Positions 1 to 8,118 of a stretch of DNA of 64,000 nucleotides are shown piece by piece. This DNA comes from Xinfangfangia pollutisoli (GTDB lineage: Bacteria > Pseudomonadota > Alphaproteobacteria > Rhodobacterales > Rhodobacteraceae). The notes beneath the pieces are model-generated. The model saw nothing but the letters and a program-made list of their open reading frames with translations. It made no database searches and had not been told where the DNA came from. The position numbers and the translations under genes are program-made. The number at the start of each line of letters is the position of its first letter. The stretch's first letter is position 1. The stretch covers positions 1 to 64,000 of the forward strand of contig NZ_JAICBZ010000004.1 in the NCBI RefSeq assembly GCF_020179405.1, given 5' to 3'.

Positions 1-615
1 CCGGCGACCTTCACCTCGCGCCGCGATGCCGGGCTTACCCAGCCTTCGGCCGATCGCCGGGCAACGCTCGCCGCGCCGCGCCCCGATCCCGAGGCCGAGC
101 AGCCCGCCCTGGCCCTGGGCACGCCCGCCGATGCCGAACGCCCGCCGCTGCCGGTCGATGCCTTCATCCGCGCGCTGCAATTCCCCGAAACGCCCGAGGA
201 CAAGGAAGGCTTCCGCGCCCTGCGCCTGGCGCTGGAAGACCGCGAGGTCGCCAGGTTGATCCGCGCCGCCCAGGATGTGCTGACCCTTCTCAGCCAGGAG
301 GGGATCTATATGGACGACCTGCAGCCCGAACTGGCGCGGCCCGACCTGTGGCGCCGCTTTGCCGCCGGCGAACGCGGCCGGCCGATCGCCGCGGTGGGCG
401 GGATCCGCGACCGCGCCTCGCTGGCGCTGACCGCCAGCCGCATGCGCGAAGACACGATCTTCCGCGACGCCGCGCATCACTTCCTGCGGACTTTCGACAA
501 GGTCTTCCAGGCCTTCGAAAAGACCGCCAGCGATGCCGAGATCATTGATCTGGCCGATACCCGCACCGCGCGGTCCTTCATGCTGATCGGCCGCGTCGCC
601 GGCGTCTTCGACTAG
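1..615 (+). CDS. Conserved hypothetical protein, 5' end outside window
   Basis: Open from base 1 in frame 1 to a TAG at 613-615, so 204 codons are visible and the true start lies upstream. The first part is rich in Ala, Pro and Arg and probably disordered. From about residue 50 it becomes regular and helical (a VDAFIRALQFPETPEDKEGF stretch, later LRTFDKVFQAFEK). I recognise no catalytic motif and assign no function. An internal TTG at 256 could be read as a start, but the frame stays open with uniform composition upstream, so the longer reading is preferred. A dispersed intergenic repeat follows the stop. Confidence 0.7.
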   Translation, partial: PATFTSRRDAGLTQPSADRRATLAAPRPDPEAEQPALALGTPADAERPPLPVDAFIRALQFPETPEDKEGFRALRLALEDREVARLIRAAQDVLTLLSQEGIYMDDLQPELARPDLWRRFAAGERGRPIAAVGGIRDRASLALTASRMREDTIFRDAAHHFLRTFDKVFQAFEKTASDAEIIDLADTRTARSFMLIGRVAGVFD

Positions 616-637
616 GGCGCGGCATCCGTCTCGGCCT

Positions 638-687
638 GCCTTCCTCTCTGTCCAAATATCCCGGGGGTCCGGGGGCAGCGCCCCCGG
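638..687 (+). repeat. Dispersed Rhodobacterales-type intergenic repeat, copy 1
   Basis: Begins GCCTTCCTCTCTG, continues through a CAAATATCC core and ends in a C/G-rich hairpin (GGGGG...CCCCC, about 664-687). Copies with the same layout lie at 30243-30292, 43797-43852 and 52279-52334 (inverted). All sit in spacers next to gene ends. Read on the opposite strand, the hairpin followed by an ATATTT(T) tract resembles a terminator. Function is inferred only. Confidence 0.75.
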
Positions 688-762
688 CCTCTCTGCCGCC
701 CGCCCCGCCTTCCGGCCGTTTCTGGGCTTGTCCTCACCGCGGCTCTCGCCCAGGACTGGGGC

Positions 763-1794
763 ATGCAAGCCCCCATCCACCACCCTTTCCCCGAACCGCC
801 GCCCGAAGGCGAGGCGCGCGAGGTTGCGCCTGGCCTGATGTGGATGCGCCTGCCGCTGCCGATGGCGCTGGACCATGTGAACGTCTATGCGCTGGACACG
901 CCCGAGGGCTGGGTGCTTCTGGATACCGGCTTTGACAGCCGCCGCAGCCGGGCGATCTGGGAGCGGCTTCTGGCCGGGCCGCTGGCCGGCCGTCCGGTGG
1001 TGCGGGTGATCGTCAGCCATCACCATCCCGACCATGTCGGCCTGGCCGGCTGGTTCCAGGCCCGCGGCGCCGAGCTGATGATGACCCAGACCGCCTGGCT
1101 GTTCGCCCGCATGCTGGTGCTGGACGTGCAACCCACGCCCACGCCCCAGGCGATGGCGTTCTGGCGCCGCGGCGGCCTGTCGGCCGAGGCGCTGGCGCGG
1201 CGGGCGGCCGAGCGGCCGTTCAACTTCGCCGACATGGTCCATCCGATGCCGCCGGGCTTCACCCGCCTGGCCGAGGGGCAGCGCCTGACCCTGGCGGGGC
1301 GCGACTGGCAGATCCGCATCGGCCATGGCCATGCGCCGCATCATGCCACCCTCTGGTCCGAGGGGCCGGAGCCGATCGTACTTGGTGGCGACCAGCTTCT
1401 GCCCGGGATCTCGGCCAATATCGGCGTCTACCCGACCGAGCCCGAGGCCGATCCGCTGGCCGAATGGCTGGCCTCGTGCCGGGCGCTGGCCGTTCACGCA
1501 AGCGCCGACCAGCTGGTGCTGCCCGGCCACAAGCTGCCCTTCACCGGCCTGCCCTTCCGGCTGCGCCAGATGATCGAGAATCACGAAAACGCGCTGGCCC
1601 GCCTGCTCGAGGCGCTTGTCCGCCCCAAGACCGCGGTCGACTGTTTCCCGCTGCTGTTCAAGCGCCCGATCGGCCCCGCCGAAGAGGGGCTTGCCCTGGC
1701 CGAATCCATCGCGCATCTGAACCATCTGTGGCATCGCGGGCTTGTCCGCCGTGCTGCTGCCCCTTCGGGCGCCTGGCTTTGGGAAAGGATCTGA
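763..1794 (+). CDS. MBL-fold metallo-hydrolase
   Basis: A 343-residue metallo-beta-lactamase-fold hydrolase. The zinc-binding motif HHHPDH is at residues 86-91, preceded by the VLLDTG strand at about 51-56. Later metal ligands are the GHAPHH segment (about 188-193), the GGDQLL Asp and an LPGHK His near residue 250. The C-terminal helical region resembles glyoxalase-II-like MBL proteins that act on thioesters or lactones, but the substrate cannot be told from sequence. The stop at 1792-1794 is two bases before the next ATG, so the two genes are probably co-transcribed. Confidence 0.9.
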   Translation: MQAPIHHPFPEPPPEGEAREVAPGLMWMRLPLPMALDHVNVYALDTPEGWVLLDTGFDSRRSRAIWERLLAGPLAGRPVVRVIVSHHHPDHVGLAGWFQARGAELMMTQTAWLFARMLVLDVQPTPTPQAMAFWRRGGLSAEALARRAAERPFNFADMVHPMPPGFTRLAEGQRLTLAGRDWQIRIGHGHAPHHATLWSEGPEPIVLGGDQLLPGISANIGVYPTEPEADPLAEWLASCRALAVHASADQLVLPGHKLPFTGLPFRLRQMIENHENALARLLEALVRPKTAVDCFPLLFKRPIGPAEEGLALAESIAHLNHLWHRGLVRRAAAPSGAWLWERI

Positions 1795-1796
1795 TC

Positions 1797-2261
1797 ATGG
1801 CGAAAGCCCCCGCTTCCCCCGCCGCGCCGGCCAAGTCAAAGACGAAGACGCCGGCTGCGAAGACGCCTGCCAAAACGGCGGCCAAATCCCGCAGCGCCAA
1901 GGCGCAGGCGGCCCAGAAAAGCCCGGCCGAATGGGCGCATGACCGGCTGGTGCTGTATATCCGCAACTTCGAAACCCAGCTGGATTCCGCGCAGGAAATC
2001 GCCATGGGCTTTGCCGGCAGCGAGGCGGGGGTTCTGCGCATCGAGGGGATCGGCTGGTTCGACCCCGATCTGCTGGCCTTCTACGGCCGCGACGAGGACG
2101 GGCTGAAGACCCAGCTGATCCAGCATGTCAGCCAGCTGTCGGTGATCCTGCGCGCCGTGCCGAAGACCCTGCCCGAGGAACCGCCGCGCCGCATCGGCTT
2201 TGCCCTGCAGCAGGGCGGCTGGGATGGCGGCGAATCCGGCGACGGCTCGGCCAGCGTCTGA
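1797..2261 (+). CDS. DUF6173 family protein with Lys/Ala/Pro-rich N-terminal tail
   Basis: 154 residues. The frame is open further upstream, but the ATG at 1797 follows GGAAAGGATCTG and lies two bases after the preceding stop, so it is the chosen start. Residues 1-40 form a histone-H1-like tail of Lys, Ala, Pro and Thr. The rest matches my recollection of DUF6173, with a VEGIGW-like segment (here IEGIGWFDPDLLAFYG), LIQHVSQLSVIL and a closing RRIGFAL. Family function is unknown to me. Coupling to the upstream hydrolase is the only contextual clue. Confidence 0.8.
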   Translation: MAKAPASPAAPAKSKTKTPAAKTPAKTAAKSRSAKAQAAQKSPAEWAHDRLVLYIRNFETQLDSAQEIAMGFAGSEAGVLRIEGIGWFDPDLLAFYGRDEDGLKTQLIQHVSQLSVILRAVPKTLPEEPPRRIGFALQQGGWDGGESGDGSASV

Positions 2262-2374
2262 CGGCATGCGAGGGCGGGCCATGCGAGGGGGGGCCTTGCG
2301 GCGCTTGCCCCCGTGACAGGCCGGGATGAATCGGGTAAGGCTCTGCCAAACCACGCGATAACAGGGATTGCGCA

Positions 2375-2524
2375 ATGGCCGACCACGCGACCACCGAATA
2401 CAAGCCGGGCTCGATGGACATCCGCGAACAGGAAAAGACCTTCGCGGGCTTCGTGCGCATGTCGATCTGGACGGTTGCCGTCGTGATCGTGATCCTGGTG
2501 TTCATGGCGCTGGCCAATTCCTGA
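2375..2524 (+). CDS. aa3-type cytochrome c oxidase subunit IV
   Basis: A 49-residue single-pass membrane protein of the alphaproteobacterial aa3 oxidase small-subunit family (COX4_pro_2 type). The hydrophilic N-terminus contains the MDIREQEKTFAGF signature at residues 14-26, followed by one transmembrane helix at about 28-47. In Paracoccus and Rhodobacter this subunit belongs to the inner-membrane terminal oxidase and its gene is usually away from the main cta genes, as here. Length and motif match the family closely. Confidence 0.92.
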   Translation: MADHATTEYKPGSMDIREQEKTFAGFVRMSIWTVAVVIVILVFMALANS

Positions 2525-2569
2525 TCCGGCCGGCTGATCCCGGCCCCGCCCCTGCAAGGAGCCCCCGTG

Positions 2570-3193
2570 ATGCTGCGCCTTCTGGCCGCGCTGGCCTGCC
2601 TTCTGACGCTTGCCGCCTGCGGCGCCGACCGGACCTGGGCGCCTGATGACAAGGTGGCCGCCGCGCATTACGTGGCGGGGCCGCCGGCCTCGATCACGCT
2701 GATCACGGTGATCAATGACCGCAACGGCTCGGGTGCGCATTCGGGGCTGATCATCAATGGCGCGGAACGGGTGCTGTTCGACCCGGCGGGCACCTTCTAC
2801 CACCCCTCGATGCCGATCCGGAACGATGTGCATTACGGGCTGACCGACCGGATGCTGGCCTTCTATCTGGACTATCACACCCGCGACAGCGCCGACGAGA
2901 AGTTCCACGTCATCGAAAGCACCAAGATCGTCTCGCCCGAAGTGGCGGCGCTGGTGATGCAGCGGGCCAAGGATTACGGCGCCGTGCCCAAGGCCTATTG
3001 CGCCAGCTCGATCTCGTCGATCCTGCGCGGGGTGCCGGGGTTCGAGGGCCTGTCGGCATCGATGTTCCCCAAGGCGCTGGGCCGGTCCTTCGACACGCTG
3101 CCGGGCGTTACCTCGCGCGTCATCACCCAACAGACCGATATCGGCCATCACGGCGTGAAGATGGTCGATGATGACGGCAAGCCGGTGAACTAG
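2570..3193 (+). CDS. Lipoprotein, possible permuted NlpC/P60-like hydrolase
   Basis: 207 residues. A lipoprotein signal peptide ends in the lipobox LAAC with the acylated Cys at residue 17. AAGGAG at 2556-2561 can serve this ATG or the GTG at 2567. The body has GAHSGLIING with His57 near the N-terminus, FDPAGTFYHP, and AKAYCASS-like sequence with Cys144 near the C-terminus. That His-first, Cys-last order resembles permuted NlpC/P60/LRAT-type papain-fold enzymes, which would suggest a peptidase or amidase at the envelope. This is inference; I do not recognise a named family. Confidence 0.75.
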   Translation: MLRLLAALACLLTLAACGADRTWAPDDKVAAAHYVAGPPASITLITVINDRNGSGAHSGLIINGAERVLFDPAGTFYHPSMPIRNDVHYGLTDRMLAFYLDYHTRDSADEKFHVIESTKIVSPEVAALVMQRAKDYGAVPKAYCASSISSILRGVPGFEGLSASMFPKALGRSFDTLPGVTSRVITQQTDIGHHGVKMVDDDGKPVN

Positions 3194-3243
3194 GCCTTGC
3201 CGCGGCCCCGGGCCGGGCTCAGTCTGGCCAGAGGGAGGGCCCG

Positions 3244-3843
3244 TTGCATATCGCTGCTGTGATCCTGGCCGGAGGAGAGGGCCGCCGCATGGGGGGCGCC
3301 GACAAGGCGCTGATCCGGCTGGCGGGCCGGCCGCTGGCGGCGCATCTGGCGGCAGCCTTAGGCCCGCAGGTGCAGGCGCTGGCGATCTCGGCCAATGGCG
3401 ATCCGGCGCGTTTCGCGGATCTGGGCCTGCCGGTTCTGGCCGATGCGGCGCCGATGGGGCCGCTGTCGGGCATTCTGGCCGGGCTGCTCTGGGCCGCGGG
3501 GCAGGGGGCGCAGGCGCTGGTCTCGGCCCCGGTCGATACGCCCTTCCTGCCCGCCGATCTGGTCGCGCGTCTGGCCGCGCCCGGCCCTGCCGTCCCCGCA
3601 TTGGCGCAGGCCGGCGGGCGGCTGCATCCAGCGGTGGCGCTGTGGCCGGTGGGGCTGGCCGCGCCGCTGGCGGCCTTCCTTGCCTCCGGCGCCAAACCGC
3701 GGGTCACCGATTTCGCCTTTGCCCAGGGCGCGCAGGCGGTTGAATTTCCCGATCCGGCCGCTTTCGACAATCTGAACACGCCCGAAGACCTGGCCGCAGC
3801 CGAGGCCCGGCTTGCGGCGCCCGCAGGCGAGGGCCGCGGATGA
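3244..3843 (+). CDS. mobA: Molybdenum cofactor guanylyltransferase MobA
   Basis: 199 residues. MobA transfers GMP from GTP to molybdopterin to form the guanine dinucleotide cofactor in the cytoplasm. The nucleotide-binding signature LAGGEGRRMGGADKAL spans residues 8-23. A second conserved segment, SAPVDTPFLP at about 97-106, carries the metal-binding Asp. The start is TTG, supported by an AGGGAGGG Shine-Dalgarno just upstream and by the motif lying at the usual distance. The gene overlaps mobB by 4 bp (ATGA). Confidence 0.93.
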   Translation: MHIAAVILAGGEGRRMGGADKALIRLAGRPLAAHLAAALGPQVQALAISANGDPARFADLGLPVLADAAPMGPLSGILAGLLWAAGQGAQALVSAPVDTPFLPADLVARLAAPGPAVPALAQAGGRLHPAVALWPVGLAAPLAAFLASGAKPRVTDFAFAQGAQAVEFPDPAAFDNLNTPEDLAAAEARLAAPAGEGRG

Positions 3844-4340
3844 GGGTCTATGGCGTCATCGGCTGGAAGAACGCCGGCAAGACCGGGCTGATGGAGCGGC
3901 TGGTGGCCGAGATCACCGGGCGCGGCCTGACCGTGTCGACCGTCAAGCATGTGCATCACGATGTCGATCTGGACCAGCCCGGCAAGGATACCTACCGCCA
4001 CCGCCAGGCCGGGGCGTCGGAAGTCGTGCTGGCCTCGGCCCATCGCTTCGCGCTGATGCGCGAACATCGCGGGCCCGAGCCGGATCTGGCGCAGGTTCTG
4101 GCCCGGCTGGCGCCGGTCGATCTGGTGCTGGTCGAGGGCTACAAGCGCGACGCCCACCCGAAGATCGAGGTCTGGCGGGCCGAGACCGGCCATCCGCTGA
4201 TCCAGCCCGTCGATCCGCTGGTGCGGGCCATTGCCACCGATGCCGCCCTGCCGCAGCCGGTTGCCGTGCCGGTGCTGGACCTGAACGATACCGCCGCGAT
4301 TGCCGATTTCATCCTGCGGGAGGCGGGGCTTGCGCTTTGA
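3840..4340 (+). CDS. mobB: Molybdopterin-guanine dinucleotide biosynthesis protein B
   Basis: 166 residues, a small P-loop GTP-binding adaptor that assists MobA. The P-loop GWKNAGKT is at residues 8-15, STVKHVHHD at about 34-42, and the conserved LVLVEGYKRDAHPKIEV near residue 97. It is translationally coupled to mobA through ATGA, and its 3' end overlaps the next gene. The complete mobAB pair fits an organism that makes bis-MGD enzymes of the DMSO reductase family. Confidence 0.95.
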   Translation: MRVYGVIGWKNAGKTGLMERLVAEITGRGLTVSTVKHVHHDVDLDQPGKDTYRHRQAGASEVVLASAHRFALMREHRGPEPDLAQVLARLAPVDLVLVEGYKRDAHPKIEVWRAETGHPLIQPVDPLVRAIATDAALPQPVAVPVLDLNDTAAIADFILREAGLAL

Positions 4341-5238
4341 CCGCGTCATCGTGGCCGATTGGTCGGCGGCCAACCTGCCCACCTCGGCCCGCCATCGCGC
4401 CAATGCGATCTGGATCGGCTGCCATGACGCCGAAGGCGGCGCCGAATGGCATCACCGCACCCGCGCCGAGGGCGAGGCGCAGCTGGGCGCGCTGATCGAT
4501 GCGGCGCGGGCGGCGGGGCAGCGGCTGCTGTTGGGGTTGGATTTCGCCTTCGGCTATCCCCGCGGTTTCGCCGCGGCGCTGACGGGCGAGGCCCGCGCGC
4601 CCGCCGTCTGGCGCTGGCTGGCCGCGGCGATCGAGGATGGCCCCGACAACCGCAACAACCGCTTCGCCGTGGCCGCGCAGATCAACGCGCTGATCCCGGG
4701 CGGGCCCGGCCCGTTCTGGAGCCATCCGTCCAAGCAATCCTGGCCCGGCCTGCCGCCGCGGCGCGAGGGCATCGACCTTGCGGCGCTGGGCCTGGCCGCG
4801 ACCCGGGTGACCGAGGCGCTGGCGCCGCCGGCGAAATCGCCCTTCATGCTGTTCAACCCGGGCGCCGTCGGCTCGCAATCCCTGCTGGGCCAGCCGATGC
4901 TGCACCGGCTGTCGCAGCGCCCGGGCGTGGCGGTCTGGCCCTTCGATCCGGTCGAGGAGGCGCCGGTGGTCGTGGCCGAGGTCTACCCCTCGCTTCTGGC
5001 CGGGCCGGTGGCGCGGCTGGCGCTGGCCGAAGAGATCCCGGCCGATCAGGCGCAGGTGCGGCTTCTGTCGCGGGCGCTGTGGCGGCTGGGGCAGGAGGGG
5101 CGGCTGGCGGCTCTGTGGCAGGCCCCGGATCCGGCCCCGGAAGAGGGTTGGATCCTGGGCTGCGGTCAGGCGGCGCTGCTGGCCTCGGCCCTGGCCGAGC
5201 CCGCCGTCGCGGTGGAGGCCGGACCATGCCCAGCCTGA
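4330..5238 (+). CDS. mobAB-linked conserved hypothetical protein (possible RNase H-like/DUF429-type fold)
   Basis: 302 residues from a TTG at 4330, chosen because GGGAGG at 4318-4323 lies seven bases upstream and the start overlaps the mobB stop by 11 bp. A TTG at 4300 would also be open. Three acidic strands stand out: VIVADWSA at the N-terminus, LLLGLDFAFGYP near residue 64, and VVVAEVYPSLL near residue 215. This D, D, E arrangement with an EVYP motif resembles RNase H-fold DUF429 proteins. Related Rhodobacteraceae proteins sit beside mobAB and are sometimes labelled molybdopterin-related. Function is unproven. Confidence 0.75.
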   Translation: MRFDRVIVADWSAANLPTSARHRANAIWIGCHDAEGGAEWHHRTRAEGEAQLGALIDAARAAGQRLLLGLDFAFGYPRGFAAALTGEARAPAVWRWLAAAIEDGPDNRNNRFAVAAQINALIPGGPGPFWSHPSKQSWPGLPPRREGIDLAALGLAATRVTEALAPPAKSPFMLFNPGAVGSQSLLGQPMLHRLSQRPGVAVWPFDPVEEAPVVVAEVYPSLLAGPVARLALAEEIPADQAQVRLLSRALWRLGQEGRLAALWQAPDPAPEEGWILGCGQAALLASALAEPAVAVEAGPCPA

Positions 5239-5816
5239 TCCGCGGCTTTCCCGAAGCGCAGCGCGACCAGGCGGCGCGGCTGTACTGGGAGGCGTTCGGT
5301 GGCAAGCTGGGCACGGTTCTGGGCCCCGAGCCGCGGGCGCTGGCCTTCCTTGGCCGCATCCTGCGCGCGGATCACTGTTTTTCGGTGCTGGATGACGACG
5401 GGCAGCTGATCGGCATCGCGGGGTACAAATCGCCCCAGGGCGGCTTTGCGGCGGGTGGGTTCCCCCAGATGCGCGCGGCCTATGGCGGTTTCGGCGCGCT
5501 GTGGCGCAGCCTGGCCCTGTGGACGCTGAGCCACGAGGTCGACAATGAACGCTTCCTGATCGACGGCATCGCGGTGACCCGCCGCGCCCGCGGCCTGGGC
5601 GTCGGCACCGCGCTGATCGAGGCGCTGTGTGCCGAGGCGCGGCAGCGTGGCTACAAGGCGATCCGGCTGGAGGTGATCGACAGCAATATCCGCGCCCGGG
5701 CGCTGTATGCGCGGCTGGGATTCGTGCCGCTGCGCACCGACCGGCTGGGGCCCTTGGCGCTGCTGTTCGGCTTCCGCGCCGCAACGACGATGGTTCGCGG
5801 GCTTGACGAAGATTGA
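5226..5816 (+). CDS. GNAT family N-acetyltransferase
   Basis: 196 residues. The acetyl-CoA-binding motif A is RRARGLGVGTALIEAL at about residues 119-134 (R-x-x-G-x-G/A pattern), followed by motif B-like IRLEVIDSNIRARALYARLGF, both typical of GNAT acyltransferases. The start overlaps the preceding gene by 13 bp, indicating coupling. The acceptor substrate is not predictable; it could be a small molecule or a protein N-terminus. Confidence 0.88.
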   Translation: MPSLIRGFPEAQRDQAARLYWEAFGGKLGTVLGPEPRALAFLGRILRADHCFSVLDDDGQLIGIAGYKSPQGGFAAGGFPQMRAAYGGFGALWRSLALWTLSHEVDNERFLIDGIAVTRRARGLGVGTALIEALCAEARQRGYKAIRLEVIDSNIRARALYARLGFVPLRTDRLGPLALLFGFRAATTMVRGLDED

Positions 5817-5891
5817 CCCGCACGTCACGGAGGGCCATGGCTTGACGCCGCCGACCCCGGGCGCGACTGTGGCGCCAGACAGGACAGACCG

Positions 5892-6227
5892 ATGACAGGC
5901 AAGCAGAAAAACTCTGGCGTCGAAGGCTTTCTCGCCCCGCTTTCCGCGCGTCTGGCGCGGCTGCGCGGGCTTGAGGCGGCCGTGTTCTGGGAAAGCGGCG
6001 GCTGGCCCGACGCGCCGGCCGAGATCCTGGAACCGGAAGAGATCGTCTTCTATCTGGAAGGCCTGGTTGAGGAAGGCTTCTGCCTGGAATGGCGGCTGGT
6101 CGGCCTGGCCGATGCGCCCGCGCAGCCCGATCATCTGCGGATCTATGTCTGGGAAAATGGCGCCGCACCGCCGGGCCCCGAGGCCGAGAGCCTGGTGGTG
6201 ATCGCGGTGCAAAGGCAGGACGGATGA
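5892..6227 (+). CDS. Hypothetical protein
   Basis: 111 residues, acidic, no signal peptide or membrane segment. It is predicted mixed alpha/beta, with a GGWPDAPAEILEPEEIVFYLEG stretch in which two short acidic helices are visible. I do not recognise the family. Its stop overlaps the ATG of the HPP membrane protein gene by four bases (ATGA), so the two are likely translated together. Confidence 0.65.
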   Translation: MTGKQKNSGVEGFLAPLSARLARLRGLEAAVFWESGGWPDAPAEILEPEEIVFYLEGLVEEGFCLEWRLVGLADAPAQPDHLRIYVWENGAAPPGPEAESLVVIAVQRQDG

Positions 6228-6748
6228 AATTTCTGCGCGGTTTCGGCCCGGTCCATCCGCAGATGAGCCTGCGCGAAGTGGTGCTGGCGGCGCTGGGCGC
6301 GGGGGTCTTGCTGGTGGTGACCGCGCTTGGCCTGTCGCTGACCGCCGGCAAGGCCGCGACGCTGGCCCTGCTGGCGCCCTTTGGCGGGACGGCGCTGGTC
6401 CTGGTGGCGCTGCCGGAAAGCCCGCAGGCGCAGCCCTGGCCGGTGGTGCTGGGCCTGTTCCTGTCGGCCCTGTCGGCCGAGATCGTGATCCACCTTGCCC
6501 CCTCGCCCCTGCCGCTATGGGGTCTGCCGCTGACGGTGATGCTGGCGACGCTGCTGATGGCGGTGACCCGGTCGCTGCATGCGCCGGGCGGGGCCATGGC
6601 GCTGTGCGTGGGGCTGATGGGGGCGGAAGGCCGGAAGGCCGATTTCCTGTTTCCCTTCCTGCAGGCCGGGGCGGGCGCTGCGATGCTGGTCGCGCTGGCG
6701 ATCTTCTGGCACTGGCTTATGAACAACCGCTATCCCGGCAAGGGCTGA
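6224..6748 (+). CDS. HPP family integral membrane protein
   Basis: 174 residues with about five hydrophobic segments. It carries the HPP-family landmarks LLAPFGGTALVLVALPESP (residues about 47-65), AQPWPVVLG and a late TRSLHAPGG, a variant of the HPPG motif with Ala in place of the first Pro. Some HPP proteins in plants and cyanobacteria move nitrite, but the substrate here is unknown. The start ATG overlaps the preceding stop. Confidence 0.82.
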   Translation: MKFLRGFGPVHPQMSLREVVLAALGAGVLLVVTALGLSLTAGKAATLALLAPFGGTALVLVALPESPQAQPWPVVLGLFLSALSAEIVIHLAPSPLPLWGLPLTVMLATLLMAVTRSLHAPGGAMALCVGLMGAEGRKADFLFPFLQAGAGAAMLVALAIFWHWLMNNRYPGKG

Positions 6749-6752
6749 TCCG

Positions 6753-7199
6753 ATGACCGACCCCAAGGCCTTTTCCGATCTGCACGCCGCCTGCGCGGCC
6801 GAGGGCACGATCCTGTTCACCCTCTCGATCCTCGATCCGGCCGCCGGCGTCTCGCGCCGCGCCTATACCTCGCATCCGGTGGAATATCCGGTGCAGGGCA
6901 CCAAGCCGATGGAGCGGGACGCCTGGTTCATCGACTGTGTCGAGGGCCGCAACACCTTTGTCGCCAACACGCCCGAGGGCTTTCGCGACCATTTCTTCGA
7001 CCATGCGCTGATCGAAAGCATGGGCCTTGGCTCGGCGGTGAATATCCCGCTGGCGGCCAGCGCACAGGCGCCGGTGACGGCGACGGTCAACCTGCTGGCG
7101 GGGCCGGGCCATTTTAGCGCCGAAAAGCTGGCGCGCTATGCGGCGCTGACCGAAGCCCACCGCCCGGCCATTCTGGCCGCGCTGTCGGACCTGACCTAG
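6753..7199 (+). CDS. GAF domain-containing protein
   Basis: 148 residues forming a single GAF-like small-molecule sensor domain: N-terminal helix, core strands including RRAYTSHPVEYPVQG, a VEGRNTFVANTPEGFRDHF linker, and a closing GSAVNIPLAA...TATVNLLAGPG strand pair. No output domain is attached. It lies four bases after the HPP gene and four bases before the LysR gene, so it may be an accessory sensor or degradative enzyme in that group. The ligand is unknown. Confidence 0.72.
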   Translation: MTDPKAFSDLHAACAAEGTILFTLSILDPAAGVSRRAYTSHPVEYPVQGTKPMERDAWFIDCVEGRNTFVANTPEGFRDHFFDHALIESMGLGSAVNIPLAASAQAPVTATVNLLAGPGHFSAEKLARYAALTEAHRPAILAALSDLT

Positions 7200-7203
7200 G
7201 CCC

Positions 7204-8106
7204 ATGGCCTTCACGCTGCGGCAGCTGCAATTCTTCGTGGCCGCAGCCGAGGCCGGATCGGTAACCGGCGCCGCCCGCGCCCTGTCGATCAGCCAATCCT
7301 CGATCACCGAGGCGATCCGCGCGCTGGAAGACGATCTGGGTGTCTTGCTGTTTGACCGCCAGGCCCGGGGACTGCTGATCACCCAGAAGGGCAGCGCCTT
7401 CCTGCGCCATGCCCGCACCATTCTGGCCGATGTGGCCGCCGCCCGGTCAGCCTTTCGCGACGAGACCGAACAGCCGCCCGGCCGGCTGGCGCTGGGGGTC
7501 ACCTCGCTGGTCGCGGGCTATGTGCTGTCGGATATCCTGTCGCGCTACCGCCGCGCCTTTCCGCGGGTCGAGCTGAACGTGACCGAGGACAATGGCGATT
7601 ACCTGCAGCATCTGCTGATCGGCGGAGAGCTGGATGTTGCGGTGCTGCTGACCTCGTCGGTCAAGGATCGCATGGCGCTGAATGTGGAAACGCTGGTCGT
7701 TTCGCCCTATCGGCTGTGGCTGCCGCTGGGCCATCCCCTGGCCGATCAGGAATCGATCGCGCTGGAGGACATGGCGGGCCAGCCGCTGATCCAGCTGATG
7801 GTGGACGAGATCGAGGAATCGACCCGCCGGCTTACCGCCGCCCTGCCGGTGAAGCCGCAGATCGCCTTCCGCACCCGCAGCGTCGAGGCGGTGCGCAGCC
7901 TGGTCGCCACGGGCGCGGGCCTGGCGATCCTGCCCAGCCTGGTCTACCGGCCCTGGTCCCTGGAAGGCGACCGGATCGAGATCCGCGATGTCTCGGGCGA
8001 CCTGCCCTCGGTGCAGGTCGGACTGGCCTGGCGCCGGGGCGCGCCGCTGTCGCGCCCGGCGCATGATTTCATTCGCTCGGCCCAGGGGGCCATTGCCGAA
8101 CGCTAG
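7204..8106 (+). CDS. LysR family transcriptional regulator
   Basis: 300 residues. The N-terminal winged helix-turn-helix (residues about 1-60) has the classic LysR arrangement: LRQLQFFVAAAEAGSVTGAA, then LSISQSSITEAIRALEDDLG and LLFDRQARGLLITQKG. A periplasmic-binding-protein-like effector domain follows (about 90-295). It ends 12 bp before the convergent CAP-protein gene. Targets cannot be named; the GAF/HPP genes upstream and the ydc-type operon further downstream are possible. Confidence 0.92.
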   Translation: MAFTLRQLQFFVAAAEAGSVTGAARALSISQSSITEAIRALEDDLGVLLFDRQARGLLITQKGSAFLRHARTILADVAAARSAFRDETEQPPGRLALGVTSLVAGYVLSDILSRYRRAFPRVELNVTEDNGDYLQHLLIGGELDVAVLLTSSVKDRMALNVETLVVSPYRLWLPLGHPLADQESIALEDMAGQPLIQLMVDEIEESTRRLTAALPVKPQIAFRTRSVEAVRSLVATGAGLAILPSLVYRPWSLEGDRIEIRDVSGDLPSVQVGLAWRRGAPLSRPAHDFIRSAQGAIAER

Positions 8107-8118
8107 AAGGCCAAGGCC

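Noticed and set aside
2081-3601. A 506-codon minus-strand frame
   Set aside because: Arg/Pro-rich antisense shadow over the lipoprotein and mobA genes.
4309-6726. An 805-codon minus-strand frame across the mobB-HPP region
   Set aside because: Antisense shadow over four well-supported plus-strand genes; no domain recognised.
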